Assembly: GCF_016741875.1 (NCBI RefSeq)
Contig: NZ_JAERRF010000012.1
Coordinates: forward strand, 124,001-188,000
Direction of reading: 5' to 3'
Length of the DNA stretch: 64,000 nt
DNA from: Streptomyces coffeae
GTDB lineage: Bacteria; Actinomycetota; Actinomycetes; Streptomycetales; Streptomycetaceae
In this document: positions 49,729 to 57,737 of the stretch, piece by piece
Position numbering within the stretch: the first letter of the stretch is position 1
Layout of the letters: each line of letters begins with the position of its first letter
Notes under the pieces: generated by a model
Seen by the model: only the letters and a program-made list of their open reading frames with translations
Databases searched by the model: none
What the model was told of the DNA's origin: nothing
Translations under genes and position numbers: made by a program

Positions 49729-50409
49729 ATGGGGCAGCCGTACGACGCCACCCCGTATCTGCCCCCGCGCGGAGGACTCGCGGCGCATCGGCGAGCCGCG
49801 GCGGGTTGTCGGGGCTGCCCGCTGTTCGAAAACGCGTCACAGACCGTGTTCGGAGCGGGCAGCCCCTCGGCTCGGCTCATGCTCGTCGGCGAGCAGCCGG
49901 GCGACCAGGAGGACCGCCAAGGGGAGCCGTTCGTCGGGCCGGCCGGCGGTCTGCTGAGGAGGGCACTGCGGGAGGCCGGTCTCGACGAGGCGCAGGCGTA
50001 TTTCACCAACGCGGTCAAGCACTTCAAGTTCACCATCGCGCCACGGGGCAAGCGCCGGATCCACAAACCACCCAGTCTGCGGGAGGTTTCGGCCTGCCGA
50101 CCCTGGCTGAACGCCGAGTTGCGCCTGATCGGCCCGGAGGTGGTGGTGGCGCTCGGCGCCACCGCGGGCAAGGCGCTGCTGGGGCCGTCCTTCCGGGTGA
50201 CGAAGGACCGGGGCACCCTCATTCGCCTGCCCGGGGAAAGGGTATCCGGGAGAGACGGTGCTCCGGCTCCGACCGCCGGGGCAGAGGGCTTTGTTGTCCC
50301 GACACTCCACCCCGCGGCGGTTCTGCGTGCCGAGGATCGTGAGGCACGGTACGCGGGCCTCGTATCGGATCTCCGGCTGGCGGCCCGGGCACTGGCTGAC
50401 GGGTCGTAG
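49729..50409 (+). CDS. UdgX-type uracil-DNA glycosylase
   Basis: A 226-residue member of the family 4-like UdgX group. Signature motifs are GEQPGDQEDRQGEPFVGPAG, where family 4 enzymes have GEAPG, the R-loop KRRIHKPP, and HPAAVLR near the end. His112 in KRRIH corresponds to the residue that in mycobacterial UdgX forms a covalent link to the abasic site after uracil removal. A 4Fe-4S cluster is expected; Cys residues lie in AGCRGCPLF and VSACRPW. ATG at 49729 follows GAGGAGG. It is a single-gene unit with no visible link to its neighbours. Confidence 0.9.
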   Translation: MGQPYDATPYLPPRGGLAAHRRAAAGCRGCPLFENASQTVFGAGSPSARLMLVGEQPGDQEDRQGEPFVGPAGGLLRRALREAGLDEAQAYFTNAVKHFKFTIAPRGKRRIHKPPSLREVSACRPWLNAELRLIGPEVVVALGATAGKALLGPSFRVTKDRGTLIRLPGERVSGRDGAPAPTAGAEGFVVPTLHPAAVLRAEDREARYAGLVSDLRLAARALADGS

Positions 50410-50501
50410 GCCGGTGTGGACGTCAGGTCGGGGTGGACGCGGCACGCCACGATGCCCGCACCGCCCGCGCCGCGACCAGCGCCCTCGGGCGCCTGGAGCG
50501 C

Positions 50502-51239
50502 CTATGGGCGCTTGAGCCAGTCCCGGTAGTGGGTGGGGGCCAGGTCGGCGCCTTCCGGCGCGGTGAGCACCTCTCCCGTGATCACACCGAACATGCCCGC
50601 CTTGTCATCGGTGACCACACGGCGACCGTCGGGTCGGGCGTCCAGTGTGATCCGGCCCAGCTCGTCGAGCGGGAACACCTCGGGGCCGCCGATGTTGCGG
50701 ATGCCCCGCAACGGGGGGCCGGAGGCGGTATCCGCGACCGCGGCGGCGATGTCGGCGGCCGCCATCGGCTGCACGGGGGTGGACGGCAGCCGGACGATGT
50801 CGCCGTCGGTCGTCCAGGACATGATCGGTTCGATGAACTCGAAGAACTGCGTGGCCCGCACGATCGAGTACGGCGTCGGCCCGTTCGCGAGAGCGTTCTC
50901 CTGGATCGTCTTGGCCCGGTAGTAGTCGAGCTGGGGCACCTGGTCCACGCCGACGATCGAGAGAATCACCACGTGGTGTACTCCGGCCTCCTCCGCCGCG
51001 GTTCCGATGGTGTTCATCGATGTTTCGAAGAATTCGATGGAGGAGGCGTCGAACGCGGGGGAGTTCGTCAGGTTGATCAGCACATCGGTGCCCGAGAGGA
51101 CCTCCTTCAGGCCCTTGCCGCTGAGCACGTCGACCCCCGTCGACAGCGAAGCCGGTACCACCTCGTGTCCGGCCGCTGTCAGGAGCTCGACCACCTGGGC
51201 GCCGATCCGGCCGCTTGCCCCCAGGACTGTGAACTTCAT
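50502..51239 (-). CDS. NmrA-like NAD(P)-binding protein
   Basis: A 245-residue atypical short-chain-dehydrogenase/NmrA-fold protein. The dinucleotide loop GASGRIGAQV is at the N-terminus, followed by VLINLTNSPAFD and YYRAKTIQENAL (the YxxxK pair); the remainder is a small substrate domain with FPLDELGRI. Related actinomycete proteins are listed as NAD(P)H-binding or SDR-like oxidoreductases without known substrate. ATG at 51239 is preceded by AAGGG. It is convergent with udgX and divergent from the cupin gene. Confidence 0.82.
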   Translation of the reverse strand: MKFTVLGASGRIGAQVVELLTAAGHEVVPASLSTGVDVLSGKGLKEVLSGTDVLINLTNSPAFDASSIEFFETSMNTIGTAAEEAGVHHVVILSIVGVDQVPQLDYYRAKTIQENALANGPTPYSIVRATQFFEFIEPIMSWTTDGDIVRLPSTPVQPMAAADIAAAVADTASGPPLRGIRNIGGPEVFPLDELGRITLDARPDGRRVVTDDKAGMFGVITGEVLTAPEGADLAPTHYRDWLKRP

Positions 51240-51695
51240 GACGCACCCTTCGTCGAGTGTTCGGATTCCTGAGGCGTCCGGTTCCCGAGGTGTCCGGGGA
51301 AGCCTGCCATGCCGTTGTGTGCGGCGGATGGCGTCAAGGCAATGACCACGACGAGCGGGGCCGTCGTCACACCGCGCCGTACCGCGCACGCCCGGCTTCC
51401 CGGCGGCTCCGGAGGGGAATCCGTCGCCTGACACCACGGTACGCCCGACCGTGCGACGGCCGCAGCGTGGCCGATCGGAGGCGGCCACAAGGGGTGGCCT
51501 GTACCGATGCGCAGTAGTGTTGCGTACGAAGCCGGTCCGCTCCGGCGCTCGGCGCCGGACGGCGGGCGGCGGTTGCTTGATCCACGCGACGAGGCGACAT
51601 GCGGGCCGTATCGGCCGAGGCGTTGTGATGTGACGCGGCCACCTGTGACCACACCGTTCGGCCCTCCATGTCGGCGCCCGGACGGAGGTGGCGTG
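51240..51695. other. Intergenic region between divergent genes
   Basis: No gene is supported in these 456 bases. One hairpin (TCCGGCGC/GCGCCGGA, 51541-51559, 3-base loop) is visible. Promoters for both flanking genes should lie here, but none could be fixed. Confidence 0.4.
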
Positions 51696-52142
51696 ATGGC
51701 GAACGACGAGCCGACGGCCCACCCTTCAGCGAACCAAGGGCATCGATCGGAGGCATGGAGGACCGCTCTCACGGTGATACAGGAGGCGAAAACACTTGTC
51801 GTTCCGGAGGGTGCGCACGCCATGACGGTGGTGGTCGAGTTCCCTCCCGGAGACCCTGGCACACCGCCCCACCGGCACTTCGGACCGGCCTTCGGCTATG
51901 TGCTGGAGGGGGAGATGCTGTTCGAGCTGGAGGGAGAGCCGGAGCGGGTGATCCGGGCGGGGGAGGCGTTCTGGGAGCCGGGAGGCGATGTGATCCACTA
52001 CCAGGACGGCAACCATCGTACGGACGTACCGGTCCGGTTCCTCGTGACCATGATGTGTCTGCCCGACAAGCCCATGCTTGTCCTCGTCGACGAGAAGGAG
52101 CTGGAGCAGCGCAAGAACAGGCGTGCGCCCCGGCCGTCCTGA
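51696..52142 (+). CDS. Single-domain cupin
   Basis: A 148-residue cupin. Motif 1 reads GTPPHRHFGPAFGYVLEGEM with the two His and the Glu-type ligand positions; motif 2 carries PGGDVIHYQDGNHRT. Similar proteins in Streptomyces have no fixed function; some are isomerases or small-molecule sensors. ATG at 51696 follows CGGAGG. It stands alone ahead of the degraded thioesterase region. Confidence 0.8.
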   Translation: MANDEPTAHPSANQGHRSEAWRTALTVIQEAKTLVVPEGAHAMTVVVEFPPGDPGTPPHRHFGPAFGYVLEGEMLFELEGEPERVIRAGEAFWEPGGDVIHYQDGNHRTDVPVRFLVTMMCLPDKPMLVLVDEKELEQRKNRRAPRPS

Positions 52143-52424
52143 CGGCCCTCCAGCACAAACACGTGTGAAGAAGAGGAATTCTATAGGTCGTTGCCGGTTC
52201 CGCCCCCGGCTGTTTCCGTGGCGCGTCGGCGCGCCCGAAAAAGCCAGGTCCTCTTCGTTCGTGTCCGCATTTCCGGGAGCCGTGCCATAGGTGCTCGCGC
52301 GCATATCCCGCCGGGTCCGCCGCAGCACGTCGAAAGGGCATCGAAGAATTCATGGTGACCCGCTCGGCCGCCCGGCACCGCCGGGTACGGTCTCCTGCGT
52401 CAGCGCAATGTCCAGGGAGAGTTC

Positions 52425-52672
52425 AGGTGTCCCGGTGCTTCTGCGGCGGCGGTACGGCACCCTTCCGGCGCCTGGGTCGCCTGCGACCTGGCACACCGTG
52501 CCCCGCGCGCGGCCGTCGCCCCGCCCGAGGCGCTGATCGCCGTCGACATCCTCCGTGCCGACATGCGCGTCATGGACGGCTACCGCTACGACGCGGGTGA
52601 GCGGGCGCGGGTGTCCCGGTCCAGGTGCTGTATGACGAGGAGGACGGAACCGCGGAGGGCGCCGAGCGGTGA
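52425..52672 (+). pseudogene. Degraded type II thioesterase
   Basis: The 712-bp gap between the cupin and hmaS genes holds decayed coding sequence. One frame reads PGASAAAVR and later EALIAVDILRADMRVMDGYRY, the C-terminal region of GrsT-type editing thioesterases (LRADFxLLExYRY). After GERARV the match continues in another frame as VPVQVLYDEEDG, showing a frameshift near 52,605. The GxSxG active-site region is missing. There is no start codon or ribosome site. It appears to be the fossil of an NRPS-associated thioesterase. The match is by eye. Confidence 0.6.
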
Positions 52673-52795
52673 CGGCCGCTCAGCCCGAAGGGGGCCTGGC
52701 TGCGCCGGAAAAGCCCTGGAACCGCCGCGGGCGGGACCGGCGCGAAGGCCTGTATGCAATTATTTAATGTGGTCTTCCCGCACTGAAGTCGACTG

Positions 52796-52837
52796 AATTA
52801 GAGTGCGTCTCATCGATGTGAACATGCGAGTCTAATT
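52796..52837. promoter_or_regulatory. Inverted repeat in front of the Hpg operon
   Basis: AATTAGA (52796-52802) and TCTAATT (52831-52837) are exact complements 28 bp apart, AT-rich in a GC-rich setting. The right arm lies 17 bp before the HmaS start, so it may be an operator over the promoter or mRNA start. Confidence 0.4.
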
Positions 52838-52854
52838 GTCGGATGGGGGATATC

Positions 52855-53886
52855 GTGACCGCGCACGATGTCGAGTACATAGAGATTTACACCAGCGACC
52901 AGCAGAAGACCACGGACTATTTCGTGTCGCTGTTTGGATTCCGTGAAAAGGCGAAAGGTGTCGCGGAAGGACTGGATTCGGTACTTCTCGTCCAGAACCA
53001 GCTCCATCTTGTCGTCTCCGCGGGCCCGGGCGCGGCGGAATTCCTCGCCGCGCACGGTGACGGCATTTGCGACATCGCCTTCTCCTGTGCGGACGCCGCC
53101 GCGGCCCGGGACGGCGCGATCGCGACCGGAGCCATCTCCCTCGCCCCCGCCGACGCCCCGGTGCCCGTCGTGTCCGGCTTCGGGAATGTGCGCCACACCC
53201 TCGTCCAGCGCGCCGCCGGCGAGGAGCGCGGACTGCCCGTCGGCCGGTCCTGGACCCCGGTGGCGGCCCCGGCCGCCCACTCCGACGACGCCCCCGAGCT
53301 GCGCCTCCTCGACCACATCGCCGTCTGCCTGGAGGCGGGTCAACTGCACGACGTGGTCCGCTTCTACATCGACGGCTTCGGCTTCGAGCAGTACTACAGC
53401 GAGTACGTCGCCGTCGGTGAGCAGGCCATGGACTCCATCGTGGTCCGCAGCCCCTCCGGCGGAATCACCTTCACCCTCATCGAGCCCGACCCCGCGAAGA
53501 AGCCGGGCCAGATCGACGCGTTCCTGAAGCGGAACGGCGGCGGAGGCGTCCAGCACCTGGCGTTCCTCGTCGACGAGATCATCCCGGCCGTCCTGGAGTT
53601 CGAGGCCCGCGGCGTCGAGTTCCTTCAGACGCCGGGCACTTACTACGACGCCCTCGCGGAGCGGATCAGCGACCTCGACGAGGGGATCGCCGACCTCCGC
53701 AAGACGAACGTGCTCGCGGACCGCGACGAATGGGGCTACCTCCTCCAGCTCTTCACCCGCTCCCCGTTCGAGCGGCGCACCCTCTTCTTCGAGCTGATCC
53801 AGCGGCATGGAGCCCAGGGCTTCGGCAGCGCCAACATCCGGGCGCTGTACGAGGCCGTGGAGCGTGCCCGGGAGATCAGCTCGTGA
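52855..53886 (+). CDS. hmaS: 4-Hydroxymandelate synthase
   Basis: A 343-residue Fe(II) dioxygenase that turns 4-hydroxyphenylpyruvate into 4-hydroxymandelate, the first special step to 4-hydroxyphenylglycine (Hpg). The iron ligands are the His of LLDHIAVCLE, the His of GVQHLAFLVD and the Glu of LFFELIQR. It resembles 4-hydroxyphenylpyruvate dioxygenase; HmaS is preferred because the next genes encode the following Hpg steps and because of stretches like SEYVAVGEQAMDSIVVRS. GTG at 52855 follows GGGGGA; ATG at 52843 would overlap that site. The stop overlaps the next start. Confidence 0.92.
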   Translation: MTAHDVEYIEIYTSDQQKTTDYFVSLFGFREKAKGVAEGLDSVLLVQNQLHLVVSAGPGAAEFLAAHGDGICDIAFSCADAAAARDGAIATGAISLAPADAPVPVVSGFGNVRHTLVQRAAGEERGLPVGRSWTPVAAPAAHSDDAPELRLLDHIAVCLEAGQLHDVVRFYIDGFGFEQYYSEYVAVGEQAMDSIVVRSPSGGITFTLIEPDPAKKPGQIDAFLKRNGGGGVQHLAFLVDEIIPAVLEFEARGVEFLQTPGTYYDALAERISDLDEGIADLRKTNVLADRDEWGYLLQLFTRSPFERRTLFFELIQRHGAQGFGSANIRALYEAVERAREISS

Positions 53887-56354
53887 CCGTTCACCCCGCC
53901 AACGACCACGCACCACCGCCGCTGTCCCTCGATGAATTCGAGGCCCGCGCCCGCGCTCGCATGCGGCCCGAGGTCTGGGACTTCATCGAGGGCGGGGCGG
54001 GCGAGGAGCGCTCGCTCGCCGCCAACCGGCAGGCGTTCACCCGCACCCGGCTGCGCACCCGCGTGCTGACCGGAGCCGGGGAGGGCGATCCGGCCACCAC
54101 CGTCCTCGGGCGGCGGTGGGCCGCACCGCTGGCGGTGGCTCCGATGGCATACCACACGCTGGTGCACCGCGGGGGAGAGATGGCCACCGCCGGTGCCGCG
54201 GGCGCCGCGGGCATCCCCCTGGTCGTGTCCACCTTCGCCGGGCAGCCCTTCGAGGACATCGCCCGCGCCGCCGACTCCCCGCTGTGGTTGCAGGTCTACT
54301 GCTTCCGGGACCGCGAGACCACCCGCCGTCTCATCGAACGCGCGGAGCGCGCGGGCTTCGAGGCCCTGGTCCTCACCGTCGACACCCCGCGCCTGGGCCG
54401 CAGACTGCGCGATCTGCGCAACGGCTTCCGGCTGCCGCCGCACATCACCCCCGCCAACCTCCCGGTGGAGGGCGCGGACTACTCCTCCCCCTGGGAGCAC
54501 AGCCGCACGGGTATGGACCCCTCGCTCGACTGGTCGGTCGTCGACTGGCTGCGCTCGGTGAGCGGTCTGCCGGTGCTCGTCAAGGGTGTCATGACGCCGG
54601 AGGACGCCGCGCTCGCGGTCGCCGCGGGTGTCGACGGCATCATCGTCTCCAACCACGGCGGACGCCAACTGGACGCCGCACAGGCAACGTTGGATGTACT
54701 CGCCGACGTCGCCGCCGTGGTCGACGGCCGCCGCGCACTCCTCCTGGACGGCGGGATCCGCCGCGGCGCCGATGTTCTGGCGGCCCTCGCGCTCGGCGCC
54801 GATGCCGTGCTCCTGGGACGGCCGATCCTGCACGGGCTCGCCGTGGCGGGCCAGGAGGGCGTGGCCCAGGTACTGGACCTGGTCGTCGACGAACTGACGG
54901 AGGCCATGACGCTGACCGGGACCGCCACGGTGGCCGACGCGGACGCCTCGCTGCTCGCCGCCCCCGCCACCGCGGCGCGCCTGTCCGTGCCCGGCTCCGC
55001 TTCCGTGCCCGCGTCCGCCCGCAGCTCCGGGGCCGCGACGCTGCGCAGGGAGCAGCTGCACGACAGTGTGTCCGACCCGGTTCTCGACACCATGAACTTC
55101 CTGAACGAGATCACGGGCCGTTTCCCCGACGCCGTCTCCTTCGCCCCCGGCAGGCCGTACGAGGGGTTTTTCGACACGGAGGAGATCTTCGGGTTCATCC
55201 GCCGCTACGTCGACCATCTGACGGCGGGCGGCTCGACGCCCGACGACATCAGAACCGCCGTCTACCAGTACGGTCCGACTGCCGGGATCATCCGAGACCT
55301 CATCGCCGACTCGCTCCGCACCGACGAGGACATCGACGCCGCGCCGGAGTCCATCGTCGTCACCGTGGGCGCGCAGGAGGGCATGCTGCTGATCCTCAGG
55401 GCGCTCTTCCGCGACCCGCGGGACATCCTGCTCGTCGCGAGCCCCTGCTACGTCGGCATCACCGGCGCCGCCCGGCTGCTCGACATCCCGCTCCGGCCGG
55501 TCGAGGAGGGCGAGAACGGCATCGACTGCGCGGCACTCGAAGCCGTCGTGGTCGCCGAGAAGGCGGCGGGACGGCGCCCCCGGGCCTTCTACGTGGTACC
55601 CGACCACTCCAACCCCTCCGGCAGCACCATGCCCCGTGAGGCCCGCGAAGAACTCCTCGCCCTCGCCACGCGGCACGATCTGCTCATCGTGGAGGACAGC
55701 CCCTACCGGCTCGTCAGCCCCGGCCGTCAGCAACCCACCCTGAAGTCGCTCGACCGCGAACGCCGGGTGGTGCACCTGGGCTCGTACTCCAAGACGGTCT
55801 TCCCCGGTGCCCGCATCGGATTTGTCGTCGCCGACCAGCCCGTGGTGGACGACCGGGGCAGCAGCCTCCTCGCCGACGAACTCGCCAAGATCAAGAGCAT
55901 GGTCACGGTGAACACCCCAGCGATCAGCCAGGCGGTGGTCGCCGGGGCGCTGCTGGCCTCCGGCGGCAGCCTCACCGCGCACAACGAGCTACCCGCCAAG
56001 CACTACGGCGATGCCCTGCATGTCATGCTCGAGCAGCTCGACCGGCAGTTCACCGCCATGGGTCTCGAAGCGCGCGGCGTCAGCTGGAACCGGCCCAGCG
56101 GCGGTTTCTTCCTCGCGGTGCGCGTCCCGTTCGAGGTGGACAACACCGTACTGCTGCGCTCGGCCCAGGAGTTCGGCGTCATCTGGACACCCATGTCGTA
56201 CTTCTACCCGGAGTCGGGCGGCGAGCGCACGATCCGGCTCTCCTTCAGCTATCTGAGCCACACGGAGATCGAGGAGGGCGTCGGGCGGCTGGCCGCCTTC
56301 CTCCGCGCGGAAATCGAGCGCTCCGCGGGCGATCGGGAACACGGCGGGACGTGA
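53883..56354 (+). CDS. hmo-hpgT: Fused hydroxymandelate oxidase and Hpg aminotransferase
   Basis: An 823-residue two-domain enzyme. Residues 1-370 form an FMN-dependent alpha-hydroxyacid oxidase (FIEGGAGEERSLAANR; SNHGGRQLD with the active-site His; LLDGGIRRGADVLAALALGA) that oxidises 4-hydroxymandelate to 4-hydroxyphenylglyoxylate. An Ala/Ser-rich linker follows. The rest, from about residue 385, is a fold-type I aminotransferase (VTVGAQEGMLLILRAL, PDHSNPSG, and PLP lysine in LGSYSKTVFPGARIG) like HpgT, which makes Hpg from the keto acid. In vancomycin-type and CDA clusters these are usually separate genes. GTG at 53883 overlaps the hmaS stop. Confidence 0.92.
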   Translation: MTVHPANDHAPPPLSLDEFEARARARMRPEVWDFIEGGAGEERSLAANRQAFTRTRLRTRVLTGAGEGDPATTVLGRRWAAPLAVAPMAYHTLVHRGGEMATAGAAGAAGIPLVVSTFAGQPFEDIARAADSPLWLQVYCFRDRETTRRLIERAERAGFEALVLTVDTPRLGRRLRDLRNGFRLPPHITPANLPVEGADYSSPWEHSRTGMDPSLDWSVVDWLRSVSGLPVLVKGVMTPEDAALAVAAGVDGIIVSNHGGRQLDAAQATLDVLADVAAVVDGRRALLLDGGIRRGADVLAALALGADAVLLGRPILHGLAVAGQEGVAQVLDLVVDELTEAMTLTGTATVADADASLLAAPATAARLSVPGSASVPASARSSGAATLRREQLHDSVSDPVLDTMNFLNEITGRFPDAVSFAPGRPYEGFFDTEEIFGFIRRYVDHLTAGGSTPDDIRTAVYQYGPTAGIIRDLIADSLRTDEDIDAAPESIVVTVGAQEGMLLILRALFRDPRDILLVASPCYVGITGAARLLDIPLRPVEEGENGIDCAALEAVVVAEKAAGRRPRAFYVVPDHSNPSGSTMPREAREELLALATRHDLLIVEDSPYRLVSPGRQQPTLKSLDRERRVVHLGSYSKTVFPGARIGFVVADQPVVDDRGSSLLADELAKIKSMVTVNTPAISQAVVAGALLASGGSLTAHNELPAKHYGDALHVMLEQLDRQFTAMGLEARGVSWNRPSGGFFLAVRVPFEVDNTVLLRSAQEFGVIWTPMSYFYPESGGERTIRLSFSYLSHTEIEEGVGRLAAFLRAEIERSAGDREHGGT

Positions 56355-56357
56355 CAC

Positions 56358-57458
56358 ATGAGGAGCGCGCTGATCGTGGGGACGGGGCTGATCGGTACCT
56401 CGATCGCCCTGGCGCTCAGCAGGAGCGGGGTCACCGTCTACCTGGACGACCGAGACACCACGGCGGTCAGAACCGCGGAGGCCCTCGGTGCCGGCTACCT
56501 GGAGCCGCCGCCCGCCCGGGTCGACCTCGCCGTGCTCGCCGTGCCGCCGGCGCACGTCGGCGCCGTGCTCGCCGACTGCCAGCGCAAGGGCCTGGCCCGC
56601 GCCTACACGGACGCGGCGAGCGTCAAGGCCCGGCCGCACGACGAGATCCGCGCCGCCGGCGGTGACCCGGGCAGCTACGTCGGCGGCCACCCGCTGGCGG
56701 GCGCCGAGCGCTCCGGGCCGCTCGCCGCCCGGGCGGACCTCTTCGAGGGCAGGCCCTGGGTTCTGACGCCCTCCCCGCAAACCGACCGCGCGACCCTCAA
56801 CCAGGGCCTGGAACTGATCTCGCTCTGCGGCGGTGTGCCCATCCTCATGGACACCGATGCCCACGACCGGGCCGTGGCCCTGACCTCGCACGCCCCACAT
56901 CTGGTCGCGTCGATGATGGCCGCCAGGCTGGAGGAGGCGAACAGCGAGTACATCCGGGTGTCGGGCCAGGGGCTGCGAGACGTCACCCGCATCGCCGGGG
57001 GCGACCCCGCGCTGTGGAGCGACATCCTGACGGCCAACGCCGACGCGGTCGCCGACGTCCTGGAGGCGTACGCGGCCGACCTGGAGCAGATGATCTCGGT
57101 GCTTCGCGCCCAGCGCGGCGACGACGAGCCCGCACGCGAGAAGGCGTCCGCGGAACTGGAGGAGATGCTGCGCCGGGGCAACCGCGGCCACGCCAGGGTT
57201 CCGGACAAACGCACCTCCCTGCCCATCGAGTTCATCGCCGTCCCGGTGGCCGTCCCCGACCAGCCCGGCGCGCTCGCCCGGTTGTTCTCCGCGGTGAGTG
57301 CCGCGGGGGTCAACATCGAGGACGTCCACATCGAGCACTCCCTCGACAAGCCCCGCGGCCTGGTCGAACTGCTCGTGGACGTGGCGTCGGTGACGATCGT
57401 ACGGCGACTGCTCGACGAGAACGGCTGGGCCTGGCAGGAGGAGGTCCCGCTGGTCTAG
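56358..57458 (+). CDS. Prephenate dehydrogenase with ACT domain
   Basis: A 366-residue TyrA-type enzyme that makes 4-hydroxyphenylpyruvate from prephenate, the substrate of HmaS. It has the NAD loop VGTGLIGTSIALAL, the active-site GGHPLAGAERSG and a C-terminal ACT domain from about residue 290 (VPDQPGALARLFSAVSAAGVNIEDVHIEH) that may give feedback control by tyrosine. It starts 3 bp after the fusion gene. With the two upstream genes it forms a complete Hpg supply operon; 4-hydroxyphenylpyruvate would also be regenerated if Tyr is the amino donor for HpgT. Confidence 0.92.
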   Translation: MRSALIVGTGLIGTSIALALSRSGVTVYLDDRDTTAVRTAEALGAGYLEPPPARVDLAVLAVPPAHVGAVLADCQRKGLARAYTDAASVKARPHDEIRAAGGDPGSYVGGHPLAGAERSGPLAARADLFEGRPWVLTPSPQTDRATLNQGLELISLCGGVPILMDTDAHDRAVALTSHAPHLVASMMAARLEEANSEYIRVSGQGLRDVTRIAGGDPALWSDILTANADAVADVLEAYAADLEQMISVLRAQRGDDEPAREKASAELEEMLRRGNRGHARVPDKRTSLPIEFIAVPVAVPDQPGALARLFSAVSAAGVNIEDVHIEHSLDKPRGLVELLVDVASVTIVRRLLDENGWAWQEEVPLV

Positions 57459-57737
57459 GGCCCCGTCTTCACAGGGTCCGCCCTGCTCCCGACGCCTGGC
57501 ACGGCCCGATCCGGGCGTGGTCAAGGACGCGGAGCGGGCGGCCCGGGTGGCCGCCCGGCGCATGGGCATGGAGCCCGCCGCGATGGCAGCGAGGTGTCCC
57601 CTTCGTCGGTGATGCTCCGTGCACACGCCCACCTGCGCCGACGGCATCACCGTGCGGTTGCATGAAGCTGACACGCTCCGCTCGATTCCGTCGAATTGCG
57701 CCTAGTGTGTCCCGCGACCTACCGAGGGAGCGGTTTC
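57459..57737. other. Intergenic region after the Hpg operon
   Basis: No gene is seen. A GC-rich hairpin with 8-bp arms GGGCGGCC/GGCCGCCC (57536-57556) may end the operon. A short frame around it reads AERAARVAARRMGMEP but has no start or stop context of a gene. Confidence 0.4.
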
